The notes below the pieces were generated by a model. It was not told where the DNA came from. It made no database searches and was given only the letters and a program-made list of their open reading frames with translations. The translations under genes were made by a program, and so were the position numbers. Source: 34-65-8 sp046294735 (GTDB taxonomy: Bacteria; Pseudomonadota; Alphaproteobacteria; Sphingomonadales; Sphingomonadaceae). From it: a stretch of DNA of 64,000 bases. The stretch lies in the NCBI GenBank assembly GCA_046294735.1, contig JBKBKB010000003.1:62001-126000 (forward strand). Reading direction: 5' to 3'. Positions within the stretch are counted from its first letter, which is position 1. Every line of letters begins with the position of its first letter. Positions 16,107 through 24,571 of this stretch are shown here, piece by piece.

Positions 16107-19100
16107 TCGGCCGGCAACGCTTCGCCATCCGTCCGGTTCTCGTCACCGGGACGATAGGTCAGGAACCGCTCCCGCAGCCACGGGCCGACCCGCTTTTCGA
16201 AACCGTCGGCCAGGCTGAACCCGGCTGGCACGATCAGCAAGGTCAGTAGGGTCGAAAGCAGCAGGCCGCCGATCACCACGGTCCCCATCGGCGCCCGCCA
16301 GGCCCCGTCACCGGTCAGCGACATCGCGGTTGGCACCATCCCGGCGGTCATCGCGACCGTGGTCATGACGATCGGCTGAGCGCGCTTGCGCCCGGCCTCG
16401 ACAATGGCGGCAAACTTTTCCGTCCCGCGTTGCATTTCCTCGATCGCGAAATCGATCAGCAGGATCGAGTTCTTCGACACGATCCCGAACAGCATCAGCG
16501 TGCCGATCAGCACTGGCATCGAAACTGGCTGGCCGATCATCCACAGCGCGATCAGCCCGCCCAGCGGGGCAAGGAACAGCGAAACCATGTTGACCAGCGG
16601 GGAAACGAACCGGTGATAGAGCAGCACCAGCACGGCGAACACCAGCAGCACGCCTGCCAGCAGCGCAATCTGGAAGCTGGCCGCCATTTCCTGTTGCCAT
16701 TGATCGGACCCGAACGGTGCGTTCGACACACCGGACGGAAGGTTCTGCATGATCGGCAGTTTCTTGACTGCCTGGTCGACATCGCCCTTGGCCGCACCCG
16801 GCGCGAGGTCTGCCCCGACGAAGATCCGGCGGTTCTGGTTGAAGCGCTGGATCGTGGTCGGCCCGGAACCGAAATCGATCTCGGCAATCCTCTCAAGCGG
16901 GACCGAACCGCCACCGGTGGTCGGAACCGGCAGGTTGCGGATGGTCGACAAATCCTGCCTCGCCGATTCGGGCAAGCGCACCCGGATCGGCACCTGACGG
17001 TCGGACAGCGAAAACTTGGCCGCGTTCTGGTCAATATCGCCCAGAGTGGCGATGCGGATTGTCTGGCTCAGCGCAGCAGTGGTCACACCCAGGCTCGCAG
17101 CCAGATCGAGCCGCGGCTTGATCACCACTTCGGGGCGGCGCTGGTCAGCCTCAACCCGGGGCGCCACCACGCCCTTGATCGACTTCATCTGCTCCGCCAG
17201 GGTGGCTGCCGTCTGGTTGAGCAGTACCGGGTCAGAGCCTGACAGCATGACCGAAACCGGCCGCCCGGTGCCACCACCGCCGCCCTGCTGGAAGCTGAAG
17301 AACGAAACGCGCGCGTCGGGAATGTCCTGGAACAGCGGAGTCAGTTCGCGTTCGAACTCCTGCTGGGTAATGTCGCGGTCCCGCTTGAGGGTGATGAACA
17401 CCCGCCCATTGCCTTCGTTGACCCGCTGCAGCGCGGCCTGCACTTCGGGCCGCTGGTTGACGATCTCGGCCACCCGGTCAGCCACTGCTTCGGTCTGCTT
17501 CAGGGTGGTGCCGGGCACCATCTCGATCCGGACCTGGGTATAGTCACCGTTGATATCCGGGAAGAACTGGGCGGGCAGCGACATACCGATCATCACGGTC
17601 AGCGCGAGCGAGCCCAGTCCCACCCCCATCATCCAGCTGCGGTGATCGTGCATCCGTGCCCGGAACCGGGCCTGGCGATAGCCGAACCAGCGAGCGAAAT
17701 GGCTCCCCAGAACGGGCGAAACGAGCCGCAGCAGCAGTGCCGCCAGTCTCGTGGCAAACCACCCAACCACCGCCGCCACAGCCAGCGCCGCAATCATCAG
17801 GCCGAACGCAAGGATGAATCCGAAAATCTGCTGCAGGAACCCGGGCAGAAACGGCATCAGTTCCTTCCATGTGGCGATGTCAACCACCGGTCCGGCCACT
17901 TTCTGCAGTCCGACCAGCGTACCGATGGCAGAGCCAAAGAACACTCCGCCCAGCAACAGGAACAGTACCGCGCCGACAAGTCCATGCCACCACCGCCCGC
18001 GGACCGGCTCTAACTGCGAGCGCATCGCGTCAGCCGAGCCAGTGTAAAGCGACCAGCGCAGCAGCCGCTCGTAGCGGTCCATCATCGGCCCTTCGCCATG
18101 GCTCGCGTGGCCCTCAGCCTTGAGGAAATAGGCCGCAATCATCGGCGTGATCATGCGCGCGACCAGAAGGCTCATCAGGACCGAGGCAACCACGGTGAGC
18201 CCGAAGTTCTTGAAGAACTGTCCGGAAACCCCCGGCATCAGGCCCACGGGCAGGAACACGGCCACGATCGAAAACGTGGTCGCCACCACTGGCAGGCCGA
18301 TTTCGTCGGCCGCATCGATCGATGCCTGATAGGCGCTCTTGCCCATGCGCATATGCCGGACGATGTTCTCGATCTCCACGATCGCATCATCGACCAGCAC
18401 CCCGGCAACGAGGCCCAAGGCGAGCAGCGACAGGGTGTTGAGCGTGAAGCCGAGCAGGTCCATGAACCAGAAGGTCGGGATGGCTGACAGCGGGATGGCG
18501 AGCGCGGCAATAATCGTCGCGCGCCAGTCGCGCAGGAAGAAGAACACCACCACCACGGCCAGGATCGCACCCTCGACCATCGCTGCGATCGAACTGGAAT
18601 ACTGCGCTTTGGTGTAATCGACCGAAGTGAACAGCGGGGTGAACGCGATGCCGGGGTTTTCCGCCTGCATCTTGTCCATCTCGGCCACCGCGCCGTCGTA
18701 AACCGTCACGTCTGATGCACCACGCGCGCGGCTGATGCTGAACGTCACGACCTGCTTGCCGTTGATCTTTCCCATCGACCGCACTTCGCCGTAGCTGTCG
18801 CGCACGTCGGCAACATCGGCCAGCTTGATGGTGCGCCCGCCGCCAATGGCAATGCGGGTCTGCGACAGATCGAAAGCGGTATCGGCATTGCCAAGCACAC
18901 GGACCGACTGGCGCGAACCGGCGATTTCGGCCACGCCGCCCGCTGCATCGAGGTTGACCTGGCGCAGAGCACCATTGATCTGGGTGGCGGTGACTCCGAA
19001 CGACTGCAACCGGGCCGGGTCTAGCGTTACCAGGATCTCGCGGCTGACCCCGCCCCCGCGCGAGACGTCGGCCATGCCCTCGATCGTGAGCAGGCGTTTG

Positions 19101-19594
19101 GCGATCGTATCATCGATAAACCAGCTGAGCTGCTCCAGCGTCATGTCAGGTGCAGTTACCGCGAAATAGCCGATCGGATCGGACGAGGTCTGAACCCGCG
19201 AGACCTGCGGCTCGAGAATCCCGTCCGGCAGTTCTCCCCGCACCTGGTCGATCGCCGCCTTTACCTCGTTCACGGCCTGGCCGATGTCGGTGCCGATTTC
19301 AAACTCGACGAAAGTTCCCGATCCGCCTTCGCGGGCGGTCGAGTTGATGTTCTTCACCCCCTCGACGCCGCGGATCGCGGATTCGACCCGCTGAGTGATC
19401 TGGTTCTCGATTTCGGATGGCGCGGCGCCGGGCTGGGCAATGTTGACCGATACGGCCGGGAATTCGATGTCCGGATCGTTCTGCACCTCCATGTCCGAAA
19501 AGCTGAGTATTCCGGCCAGAGTCAGGGCAATGAACAGGATGATAGGAACGATCGGATTGCGGATCGACCAGGCCGAGATGTTGCGGAAGTTCAT
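16103..19594 (-). CDS. RND efflux pump permease (HAE1/AcrB type) with extra membrane insertion
   Basis: 1163-residue inner-membrane proton/drug antiporter. The usual two-fold repeat is present: TM1 near 14-32, periplasmic loop 33-338, TM2-6 near 339-490, then TM7 near 656-672 with a second loop. Charged residues for proton relay are in GVLVDDAIVEIENIVRH (398-414). Between TM6 and TM7, residues about 520-640 form an insertion absent from ordinary members of about 1040 residues; it contains two or three additional hydrophobic stretches (near 536-563 and 582-630). The adaptor is upstream by an ATGA overlap and no outer-membrane channel gene is linked. Substrate unknown. Confidence 0.93.
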   Translation of the reverse strand: MNFRNISAWSIRNPIVPIILFIALTLAGILSFSDMEVQNDPDIEFPAVSVNIAQPGAAPSEIENQITQRVESAIRGVEGVKNINSTAREGGSGTFVEFEIGTDIGQAVNEVKAAIDQVRGELPDGILEPQVSRVQTSSDPIGYFAVTAPDMTLEQLSWFIDDTIAKRLLTIEGMADVSRGGGVSREILVTLDPARLQSFGVTATQINGALRQVNLDAAGGVAEIAGSRQSVRVLGNADTAFDLSQTRIAIGGGRTIKLADVADVRDSYGEVRSMGKINGKQVVTFSISRARGASDVTVYDGAVAEMDKMQAENPGIAFTPLFTSVDYTKAQYSSSIAAMVEGAILAVVVVFFFLRDWRATIIAALAIPLSAIPTFWFMDLLGFTLNTLSLLALGLVAGVLVDDAIVEIENIVRHMRMGKSAYQASIDAADEIGLPVVATTFSIVAVFLPVGLMPGVSGQFFKNFGLTVVASVLMSLLVARMITPMIAAYFLKAEGHASHGEGPMMDRYERLLRWSLYTGSADAMRSQLEPVRGRWWHGLVGAVLFLLLGGVFFGSAIGTLVGLQKVAGPVVDIATWKELMPFLPGFLQQIFGFILAFGLMIAALAVAAVVGWFATRLAALLLRLVSPVLGSHFARWFGYRQARFRARMHDHRSWMMGVGLGSLALTVMIGMSLPAQFFPDINGDYTQVRIEMVPGTTLKQTEAVADRVAEIVNQRPEVQAALQRVNEGNGRVFITLKRDRDITQQEFERELTPLFQDIPDARVSFFSFQQGGGGGTGRPVSVMLSGSDPVLLNQTAATLAEQMKSIKGVVAPRVEADQRRPEVVIKPRLDLAASLGVTTAALSQTIRIATLGDIDQNAAKFSLSDRQVPIRVRLPESARQDLSTIRNLPVPTTGGGSVPLERIAEIDFGSGPTTIQRFNQNRRIFVGADLAPGAAKGDVDQAVKKLPIMQNLPSGVSNAPFGSDQWQQEMAASFQIALLAGVLLVFAVLVLLYHRFVSPLVNMVSLFLAPLGGLIALWMIGQPVSMPVLIGTLMLFGIVSKNSILLIDFAIEEMQRGTEKFAAIVEAGRKRAQPIVMTTVAMTAGMVPTAMSLTGDGAWRAPMGTVVIGGLLLSTLLTLLIVPAGFSLADGFEKRVGPWLRERFLTYRPGDENRTDGEALPAE

Positions 19595-20796
19595 CGTGCG
19601 TCAGCTCCGGCCTTGGCCAGTACCGGCCGGATTGTCTCACCCGGCGAGAGGAACCCGCCGGCCCGCAGCACCACCCGCTCCTTGCCGGTCAGACCGCCAG
19701 TAATCGCGATTCCGTTCGCGCTGACCATGCCGGTCTGCACCCGGCGACGCTCTACCTTGTTGTCCTTGCCGACCACGTAGACGAAGCTGCCCTCGTCATC
19801 GGAAAGAATCGCGCTTTCCGGCAGGACCGGCGCGACGACCGTGCCGCTGGAAATGGTCGCCGTGGCAAAGCCGCCCGGACGCAGTTCCAAGGCATAGGGC
19901 AGGGCGATCCGGGCAGTGCCCTGGCGCCGCTGAGCATCGATCACCGGGGCCAGCTGCCACACTTGGCCGGTGAAATCGCGGTCCGTCCCGACCGGGCGAA
20001 CCGTCGCCGCCACACCAGTGGAAAGCTGGGCCAACTCCATTTCGCCAACTTCGGCCAGCAGTTCCATTTCGCCGCCCTTGGCGATCGTAAACAGGGCCGG
20101 GGTGCCGGCGCTGACGGTCTGGCCAGGTTCGACATTCCGGTTCAGCAACAAGCCTGCCGCAGGGGCAACAATATTGAGCCGGGCATTGCGCGCCTGCAAT
20201 TCGCGGTATTGCGCTTCGGCCACCTTAACACGCGCCGCAGCCGCATCACGGGTGGCCGTCAGCCGGTCAACATCAGCTTTGGATATAAACCCGCGCTCGA
20301 CCAATTGCAGCGCGCGATCGAGGTTGGCCTGGGCCAGCCGCGCATCGGACCGTGCCACTTCGATCTGGGCGGCCGAGCTTTGGGCCTGCTGGACCTGAAC
20401 CGACCGGTCAATCACGGCAAGCACCTGGCCCTGCTTCACCCACTGCCCGGCCTCGACCGGGACCGAGACAACCCGCCCGCCTTCCCCGACCACGCCGACC
20501 GGCATGGCGCGGCGCGCGGCCAGCGTCCCGGTTGCAGTTATCATGCCAGCAGTTGTCGTCTGGCCGGGAGCAATCACGGTGATCGCGGGCCGCTGGCTGG
20601 CATCGTCTCCGGCGCCAACGGCACCCTTCTCGCCCGCAGCAGCAATGAAGTAGATTGCCAGCGCCCCGGCGAACAGGATGGCAAGACCGATCCAGACCCA
20701 CTTCTTGCGATTGCCCGCAGGGGCATCCTCGAACTGGCTCACGTCTTGTCGATAGGCCTCGGCGACTTCGGACCGGATAGTGGTTTCGTAATTCAT
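19591..20796 (-). CDS. RND efflux periplasmic adaptor (membrane fusion protein)
   Basis: 401 residues. A short cytosolic N-terminus is followed by one membrane anchor near residues 34-53. Then come the lipoyl half-motifs (VVSVPVEAGQWVKQGQVLAVID and LNIVAPAAGLLLNRNVEPGQTVSAG) flanking a helical hairpin, then beta-barrel and membrane-proximal domains. It bridges the inner-membrane pump to an outer-membrane channel. It is the first gene of the operon, has a good promoter at 20827-20855, and is translationally coupled to the pump. Confidence 0.92.
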   Translation of the reverse strand: MNYETTIRSEVAEAYRQDVSQFEDAPAGNRKKWVWIGLAILFAGALAIYFIAAAGEKGAVGAGDDASQRPAITVIAPGQTTTAGMITATGTLAARRAMPVGVVGEGGRVVSVPVEAGQWVKQGQVLAVIDRSVQVQQAQSSAAQIEVARSDARLAQANLDRALQLVERGFISKADVDRLTATRDAAAARVKVAEAQYRELQARNARLNIVAPAAGLLLNRNVEPGQTVSAGTPALFTIAKGGEMELLAEVGEMELAQLSTGVAATVRPVGTDRDFTGQVWQLAPVIDAQRRQGTARIALPYALELRPGGFATATISSGTVVAPVLPESAILSDDEGSFVYVVGKDNKVERRRVQTGMVSANGIAITGGLTGKERVVLRAGGFLSPGETIRPVLAKAGADAR

Positions 20797-20826
20797 CGCG
20801 CAGCTGAACCCTGTGATTGCCGAAGT

Positions 20827-20855
20827 GTATTATCGGGATATAGCACTGGTGGCAA
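20827..20855 (-). promoter_or_regulatory. Sigma70-type promoter for the RND operon
   Basis: On the reverse strand TTGCCA (20855-20850) and TAATAC (20832-20827) are separated by exactly 17 bases. The -10 box is 30 bases before the adaptor start at 20796. No operator palindrome is obvious around it, and no regulator gene is adjacent. Confidence 0.65.
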
Positions 20856-20960
20856 GGCCTAGAGCGTTGGCGGTATTGAGGCAATTGGAGCCTCGACAGG
20901 CGACATTTGCGCCCGACGAAAGCCAGATTCGGGCTACAAACTCTGGCCTGGAAACGCAAT

Positions 20961-20994
20961 GGGCGGAGCCTCCTGATGGAAGCTCCGCCCTTTT
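20961..20994. terminator. Hairpin downstream of the GlsB-type gene, probable terminator
   Basis: GGGCGGAGC (20961-20969) and GCTCCGCCC (20982-20990) form a 9-bp stem with a 12-base loop. On the forward strand it is followed by TTTT; on the reverse strand, where the upstream gene lies, the following bases are only moderately T-rich. It likely ends the reverse transcript of the gene at 21017. Confidence 0.55.
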
Positions 20995-21016
20995 ATCCGG
21001 ACGAAACTGGCCGGCT

Positions 21017-21283
21017 TCAGCGAATGCGCTTGCGCTGGAACAGATTGACGATCGCCAGCAGCACCACCGCGCCAATGACCGCAATCACCAGGCCGGTCAG
21101 CGAGAACTGCTGAACGCTGCCCTGGATACCGAACAGCGGACCAGCCAGAGCATTGCCGATCACCGAACCGACACAGCCGACCACAATGTTCCAGAAAATG
21201 CCCATGGAGGCATCGCGGTTCATCACCAGGCTGGCCAGCCAGCCGGCCACGCCACCCACGATCAGTGCAATAATCCAACCCAT
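21017..21283 (-). CDS. GlsB/YeaQ/YmgE family stress-response membrane protein
   Basis: 88 residues, nearly all membrane-embedded, with three hydrophobic segments rich in Gly: GWIIALIVGGVAGWLASLV, a central GIFWNIVVGCVGSVIGNALAG and the C-terminal LTGLVIAVIGAVVLLAIVNLF. It ends in a basic RKRIR tail. This is the transglycosylase-associated-protein family, known for stress induction; its molecular role is unclear. Start 21283 has a near-ideal ribosome site (AGGAGG). An EcfG-type promoter upstream fits general stress control. Confidence 0.92.
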   Translation of the reverse strand: MGWIIALIVGGVAGWLASLVMNRDASMGIFWNIVVGCVGSVIGNALAGPLFGIQGSVQQFSLTGLVIAVIGAVVLLAIVNLFQRKRIR

Positions 21284-21320
21284 GTATTCCTCCTGTTTTC
21301 GTTTGTTACCTGCCGCCTTT

Positions 21321-21345
21321 AACGGCAGCGGGGGACAACGGTTCC
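21321..21345 (-). promoter_or_regulatory. EcfG (general stress response) type promoter
   Basis: On the reverse strand GGAAC (21345-21341) is followed after exactly 16 bases by CGTT (21324-21321), the known GGAAC-N16/17-CGTT consensus for the alphaproteobacterial EcfG sigma factor. The -10 element is 37 bases upstream of the GlsB-type start codon, a fitting distance. Confidence 0.75.
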
Positions 21346-21415
21346 CTGCCATTTTCTCGGCAGGATGGAGGAGAGCTAGCGGATCAGGGCATGTTTGCCC
21401 AACGGCAAGTGCAGA

Positions 21416-21715
21416 TCAGTACTTCAACTGGCGCTCGTACAAATCACGGTAATGCTGGATCCGGGTGACCCGCAGGCCCTGCATGCCGGAACGGTCAACC
21501 GCACGCTGCCATGAGGCAAATTCCTCGAGGGTCAGCGAATACCGCTCAAGCACTTCGTCGATTGTCAGCAGGCCGCCATTGACCGCTGCCACGACCTCTG
21601 CCTTGCGGCGCACGACCCAGCGGCGGGTATTGGGCGGCGGCAAGTCCGCCACAGTCAGGGGTTCCCCGAGTGGGCCGATGACCTGCGCCGGACGGATTTT
21701 CTGGTTTTCGATCAT
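21416..21715 (-). CDS. sciP: SciP-type CtrA inhibitor (DUF1153)
   Basis: 99-residue helix-turn-helix protein. The family core is plain: VIGPLGEPLTVADLPPPNTRRWVVRRKAEVVAAV from residue 12 to 45, then GGLLTIDEVLERYSLTLEEFASWQ near 47-70 and LRVTRIQHYRD near 81-91. In Caulobacter SciP binds CtrA at promoters and blocks CtrA-driven transcription in G1. It starts within the stop of an upstream small ORF (ATGA). The region before it holds TTAAC half-sites. Homology is clear by eye, and only the in vivo role in this organism is inferred. Confidence 0.92.
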   Translation of the reverse strand: MIENQKIRPAQVIGPLGEPLTVADLPPPNTRRWVVRRKAEVVAAVNGGLLTIDEVLERYSLTLEEFASWQRAVDRSGMQGLRVTRIQHYRDLYERQLKY

Positions 21716-22029
21716 TGCATCTCTCGGTCAGCCGGCTGCATGCCGACATCTGATGCGCCGACCTTGCACTCGGCGTCTTTGCCATCGGTTAAACCGGTTG
21801 GGTTAACGCCAGGCGCGGTTATGTTAACATCTTCGCCGGCGCCGCTGGCAAAACGGCTGAAGCTGCCGCCGGTGCAAGCGCGGCCCTGATCCAGCGAACC
21901 GCGCAAATCGCGCGCGGCAGCAAGGCGGGCGGCAAGCTCGCTCCAATCAAGCTCACGCAAGGCCTCGTCACCGATGGCGTTGTCACGCACGGGGAACAGG
22001 GGAAGGGATTCCATCATGCGGGCGGACAT
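21712..22029 (-). CDS. Hypothetical protein coupled to sciP
   Basis: 105 residues from ATG 22029 (in-frame ATGs at 22017 and 22014 are alternatives). The N-terminal half has a well-formed helix pattern (GDEALRELDWSELAARLAAARDLR, residues 20-43), then GGSFSRFASG near 54-63, then a disordered tail. I recognise the general look of a sphingomonad conserved small protein but cannot name it. Its stop overlaps the sciP start by four bases, which argues it is really translated and tied to SciP production. Function unknown; no Cys-based or enzymatic motif is visible. Confidence 0.65.
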   Translation of the reverse strand: MSARMMESLPLFPVRDNAIGDEALRELDWSELAARLAAARDLRGSLDQGRACTGGSFSRFASGAGEDVNITAPGVNPTGLTDGKDAECKVGASDVGMQPADREMQ

Positions 22030-22137
22030 ATCCTGCCTGTGGTCAAGATCGGGTAAAGCTGCGGTTTACTCCCGGTTAGGGTTCGCCTTGCAGGCGGGTA
22101 GCGGCCGGCGGGCGGGCCGTGTAAGGGGCTGCGCGTG

Positions 22138-23301
22138 ATGCCTGACCTTGCGCTTCCCCCAATTGCCGGGCTCGATCCGGCCGCCCTGTTCGATCTGCCG
22201 CGCCCGGCGGCGCAGTGCCGGATCGTGGTGGCAATGTCGGGCGGGGTTGATTCGTCCGTGGTGGCCGCGATTGCGGCCGCCAGCGGTGCGGAAGTGATCG
22301 GGATTACCCTGCAGCTCTATGACTATGGTGCAGCGACAGGGCGAAAGGGCGCGTGCTGCGCGGGCGACGATATCGCCGATGCCCGCGCGGTGGCGGACCG
22401 GCTGGGCATCGCGCACTACGTGTTCGACCACGAAAGTGCCTTCCGCGAAGAAGTGGTCGAACAATTTGCGGACGAATATCTCGCCGGGCGCACCCCGGTG
22501 CCGTGCATCCGCTGCAACATGGGGCCGAAGTTCACCGACCTGTTCCTTATGGCCCGCGAACTGGGGGCCGACTGCCTCGCCACCGGCCACTATGTCCGGC
22601 GGGTCGCCGGTCCGGCGGGGCCGGAACTGCACCGGGCACTCGACCCGGCCAGGGACCAGTCCTACTTTCTCTACGCCACAACTGAGGCCCAGCTCGAATA
22701 TCTGCGGTTCCCGCTCGGCGGCCTGCCCAAGGCGCAGGTGCGCGAGCTGGCCGAGGCCGCCGGCCTTCGCAATGCCGCCAAGCCCGACAGCCAGGACATC
22801 TGCTTCGTCCCCGATGGGGACTACGCGAAAATCGTCACCCGCCTGCGGCCCGAGGGAGCGACTCCGGGCACCATTATCCACGCTGAAACCGGGGCTGAAC
22901 TGGGCCGCCACAAAGGGATTGTCCATTTCACTGTGGGCCAGCGCAAAGGGCTCGAGATCGGCGGCCAGCCTGAACCGCTTTATGTGGTCGGAATCGATGC
23001 CGGACGCGCCGAGGTCCGCGTCGGCCCGCGCCGGATGCTGGCGGTTGGCGCGGCGCGTCTGATCGGGACCAACCGGATCGGCCCGCTGCCCGGCTCGCCG
23101 CTCACCGCCAAGGTCCGCAGCATGGCTAAGCCCGTACCAATAACGCTGGACGGCCCGCTGGGCCATGGTCAGTCCACCCGGATCGTGTTCGCCGAACCCG
23201 AACTGGGTGTCTCACCCGGACAAGCAGCCGTAATCTACGCTGATGAGCGGGTTGTCGGCGGCGGCTGGATCGACTCCACCGAAGCACCGGTTCACGCCTG
23301 A
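22138..23301 (+). CDS. mnmA: tRNA-specific 2-thiouridylase
   Basis: 387-residue cytosolic enzyme adding sulfur to uridine 34 of tRNA-Lys, -Glu and -Gln. The PP-loop SGGVDSS is near residues 34-40. The two catalytic Cys lie in TPVPCIRCNMGPKF near 119-132 and DSQDICFVPDGDY near 217-229, and GHYVRRV and DQSYFL support the family. The ATG at 22138 is used; a GTG three bases earlier is also possible. Its stop codon overlaps the 3' end of the convergent glycosyltransferase by 10 bases, with no room for a terminator between them. Confidence 0.95.
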   Translation: MPDLALPPIAGLDPAALFDLPRPAAQCRIVVAMSGGVDSSVVAAIAAASGAEVIGITLQLYDYGAATGRKGACCAGDDIADARAVADRLGIAHYVFDHESAFREEVVEQFADEYLAGRTPVPCIRCNMGPKFTDLFLMARELGADCLATGHYVRRVAGPAGPELHRALDPARDQSYFLYATTEAQLEYLRFPLGGLPKAQVRELAEAAGLRNAAKPDSQDICFVPDGDYAKIVTRLRPEGATPGTIIHAETGAELGRHKGIVHFTVGQRKGLEIGGQPEPLYVVGIDAGRAEVRVGPRRMLAVGAARLIGTNRIGPLPGSPLTAKVRSMAKPVPITLDGPLGHGQSTRIVFAEPELGVSPGQAAVIYADERVVGGGWIDSTEAPVHA

Positions 23302-24362
23302 CGGTCAGCCAGCGCCCGCGCGGCGTGCATCACGTCCTCGACGTAAATCGGCACGTCAGCGAAAGTTGCGATCGCAGCCACGCTCATCGCAGCATATCTG
23401 GCCGGATCGTCCATCAGGGCAAGCAGCCGCGCGACACTGTCGGCCTCGGTCCGGTAAACGAGCGCATTATCCCCATCGCGGCAATAGACCGCCATCTGCC
23501 CGACTGGCGTCACCACCGGGACCAGCCCGAGTTGCAATGCCTCGACCACCCCCATCGCCATGCCCTCGTGATCCGACAGCTGGAGGAAGAACCGTGCCCG
23601 CTGCGCCATCTTGGCAATTTCGTCCTGCCCGGCCGGGCCATGGAACACCACCCGGTCAGCCACTCCCAGCGCAGCCGCCTGAGCGGCCAGCTTGGCCCTG
23701 ACGCCGTGATCGGGGCCGATCAGGGTCAGCCGGGCATCGGGCCGGGCCTGCGCAACGGCGGCGAACAGGGCCACGGCACGGTCAATTCGCTTCTGTTCGG
23801 CCAGCCGCCCCCAGTAGATGAATTCCGGTGCGGGAATCGTGCGCGGCGCGGCATTCGGCCGGTCCAGCCGCAGCGAGATGATCCGCGCCCGGCGCTTTTC
23901 CTCGTCATTGAGCCGGGCATCGAAGGTCGCTTGCGAATCGACCCAGATCTCGTCAGCACCGCGCTTCATCCATTCGGTCAGGTGATAGTCGACCCGGTTC
24001 GCGATCCGTTCATTGTGCACGAAGGTCACGAACTTGCGCTGCGGATGGCGCAGTTTGCACGCACCAAATACCCCGAAAGTGCGCCAAAGCGAAAACACCA
24101 GCACCTGAGGATCGAGCGCTTCGACCTTGCGCAAGGCGCCACCAATACTGGCAGGTGAAAAGGCGAACCGGGTGTCGTTGCCGGTCAATTGCGGGTTCGC
24201 GATCGCTCCCTCGCCGGTGTAGAGTCCATTGAATACTGCATGCACATGAATCCCGCTTTCCGGTGCCAGAGTGGCGCTGCGGGCAGCGATCTCCGCCCCG
24301 CCGATACCGTCCTGCGGGATGAAGTGAAGCACGCGCGCGGGCGCGAAGTCAGAATCGGGCAT
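23292..24362 (-). CDS. Glycosyltransferase family 4 type, polysaccharide locus
   Basis: 356-residue GT-B glycosyltransferase. The N-terminal domain begins RVLHFIPQDGIGGAEIAAR. The C-terminal nucleotide-sugar domain shows FIYWGRLAEQKRIDRAVALFAAV, then RFFLQLSDHEGMAMGVVEALQLGLVPVVTPVG, where the glutamates of the EX7E-like element lie. ATG 24362 is preferred over TTG 24368. It faces away from the Wza-like gene across a 209-base gap and is probably part of the same exopolysaccharide locus. Donor and acceptor sugars are unknown. Confidence 0.85.
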   Translation of the reverse strand: MPDSDFAPARVLHFIPQDGIGGAEIAARSATLAPESGIHVHAVFNGLYTGEGAIANPQLTGNDTRFAFSPASIGGALRKVEALDPQVLVFSLWRTFGVFGACKLRHPQRKFVTFVHNERIANRVDYHLTEWMKRGADEIWVDSQATFDARLNDEEKRRARIISLRLDRPNAAPRTIPAPEFIYWGRLAEQKRIDRAVALFAAVAQARPDARLTLIGPDHGVRAKLAAQAAALGVADRVVFHGPAGQDEIAKMAQRARFFLQLSDHEGMAMGVVEALQLGLVPVVTPVGQMAVYCRDGDNALVYRTEADSVARLLALMDDPARYAAMSVAAIATFADVPIYVEDVMHAARALADRQA

Positions 24363-24571
24363 GGACAAATCCGCAAGTGCCTAGCTGCTGCAGGAAGCCG
24401 GGCCTGTGCCGTGCTGCCAGGGCGATTGCAAGGTTGACGCGCAGCCAGACGGAGGCCCGATGCGGGCAATTGCCTTGCCATCGGCGCGGCCGGGCGGCAT
24501 ACGCACCCAACTATGCCGGTCCCGCAGGTCGGGCAACCGGCGGGGATTAAGCGTGGGGTTTCTCAGGACAG

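Noticed and set aside
22054..22076. Inverted repeat GTAAA...TTTAC upstream of mnmA and the sciP-linked ORF
   Set aside because: Arms are only five bases and no known regulator fits; chance is likely.
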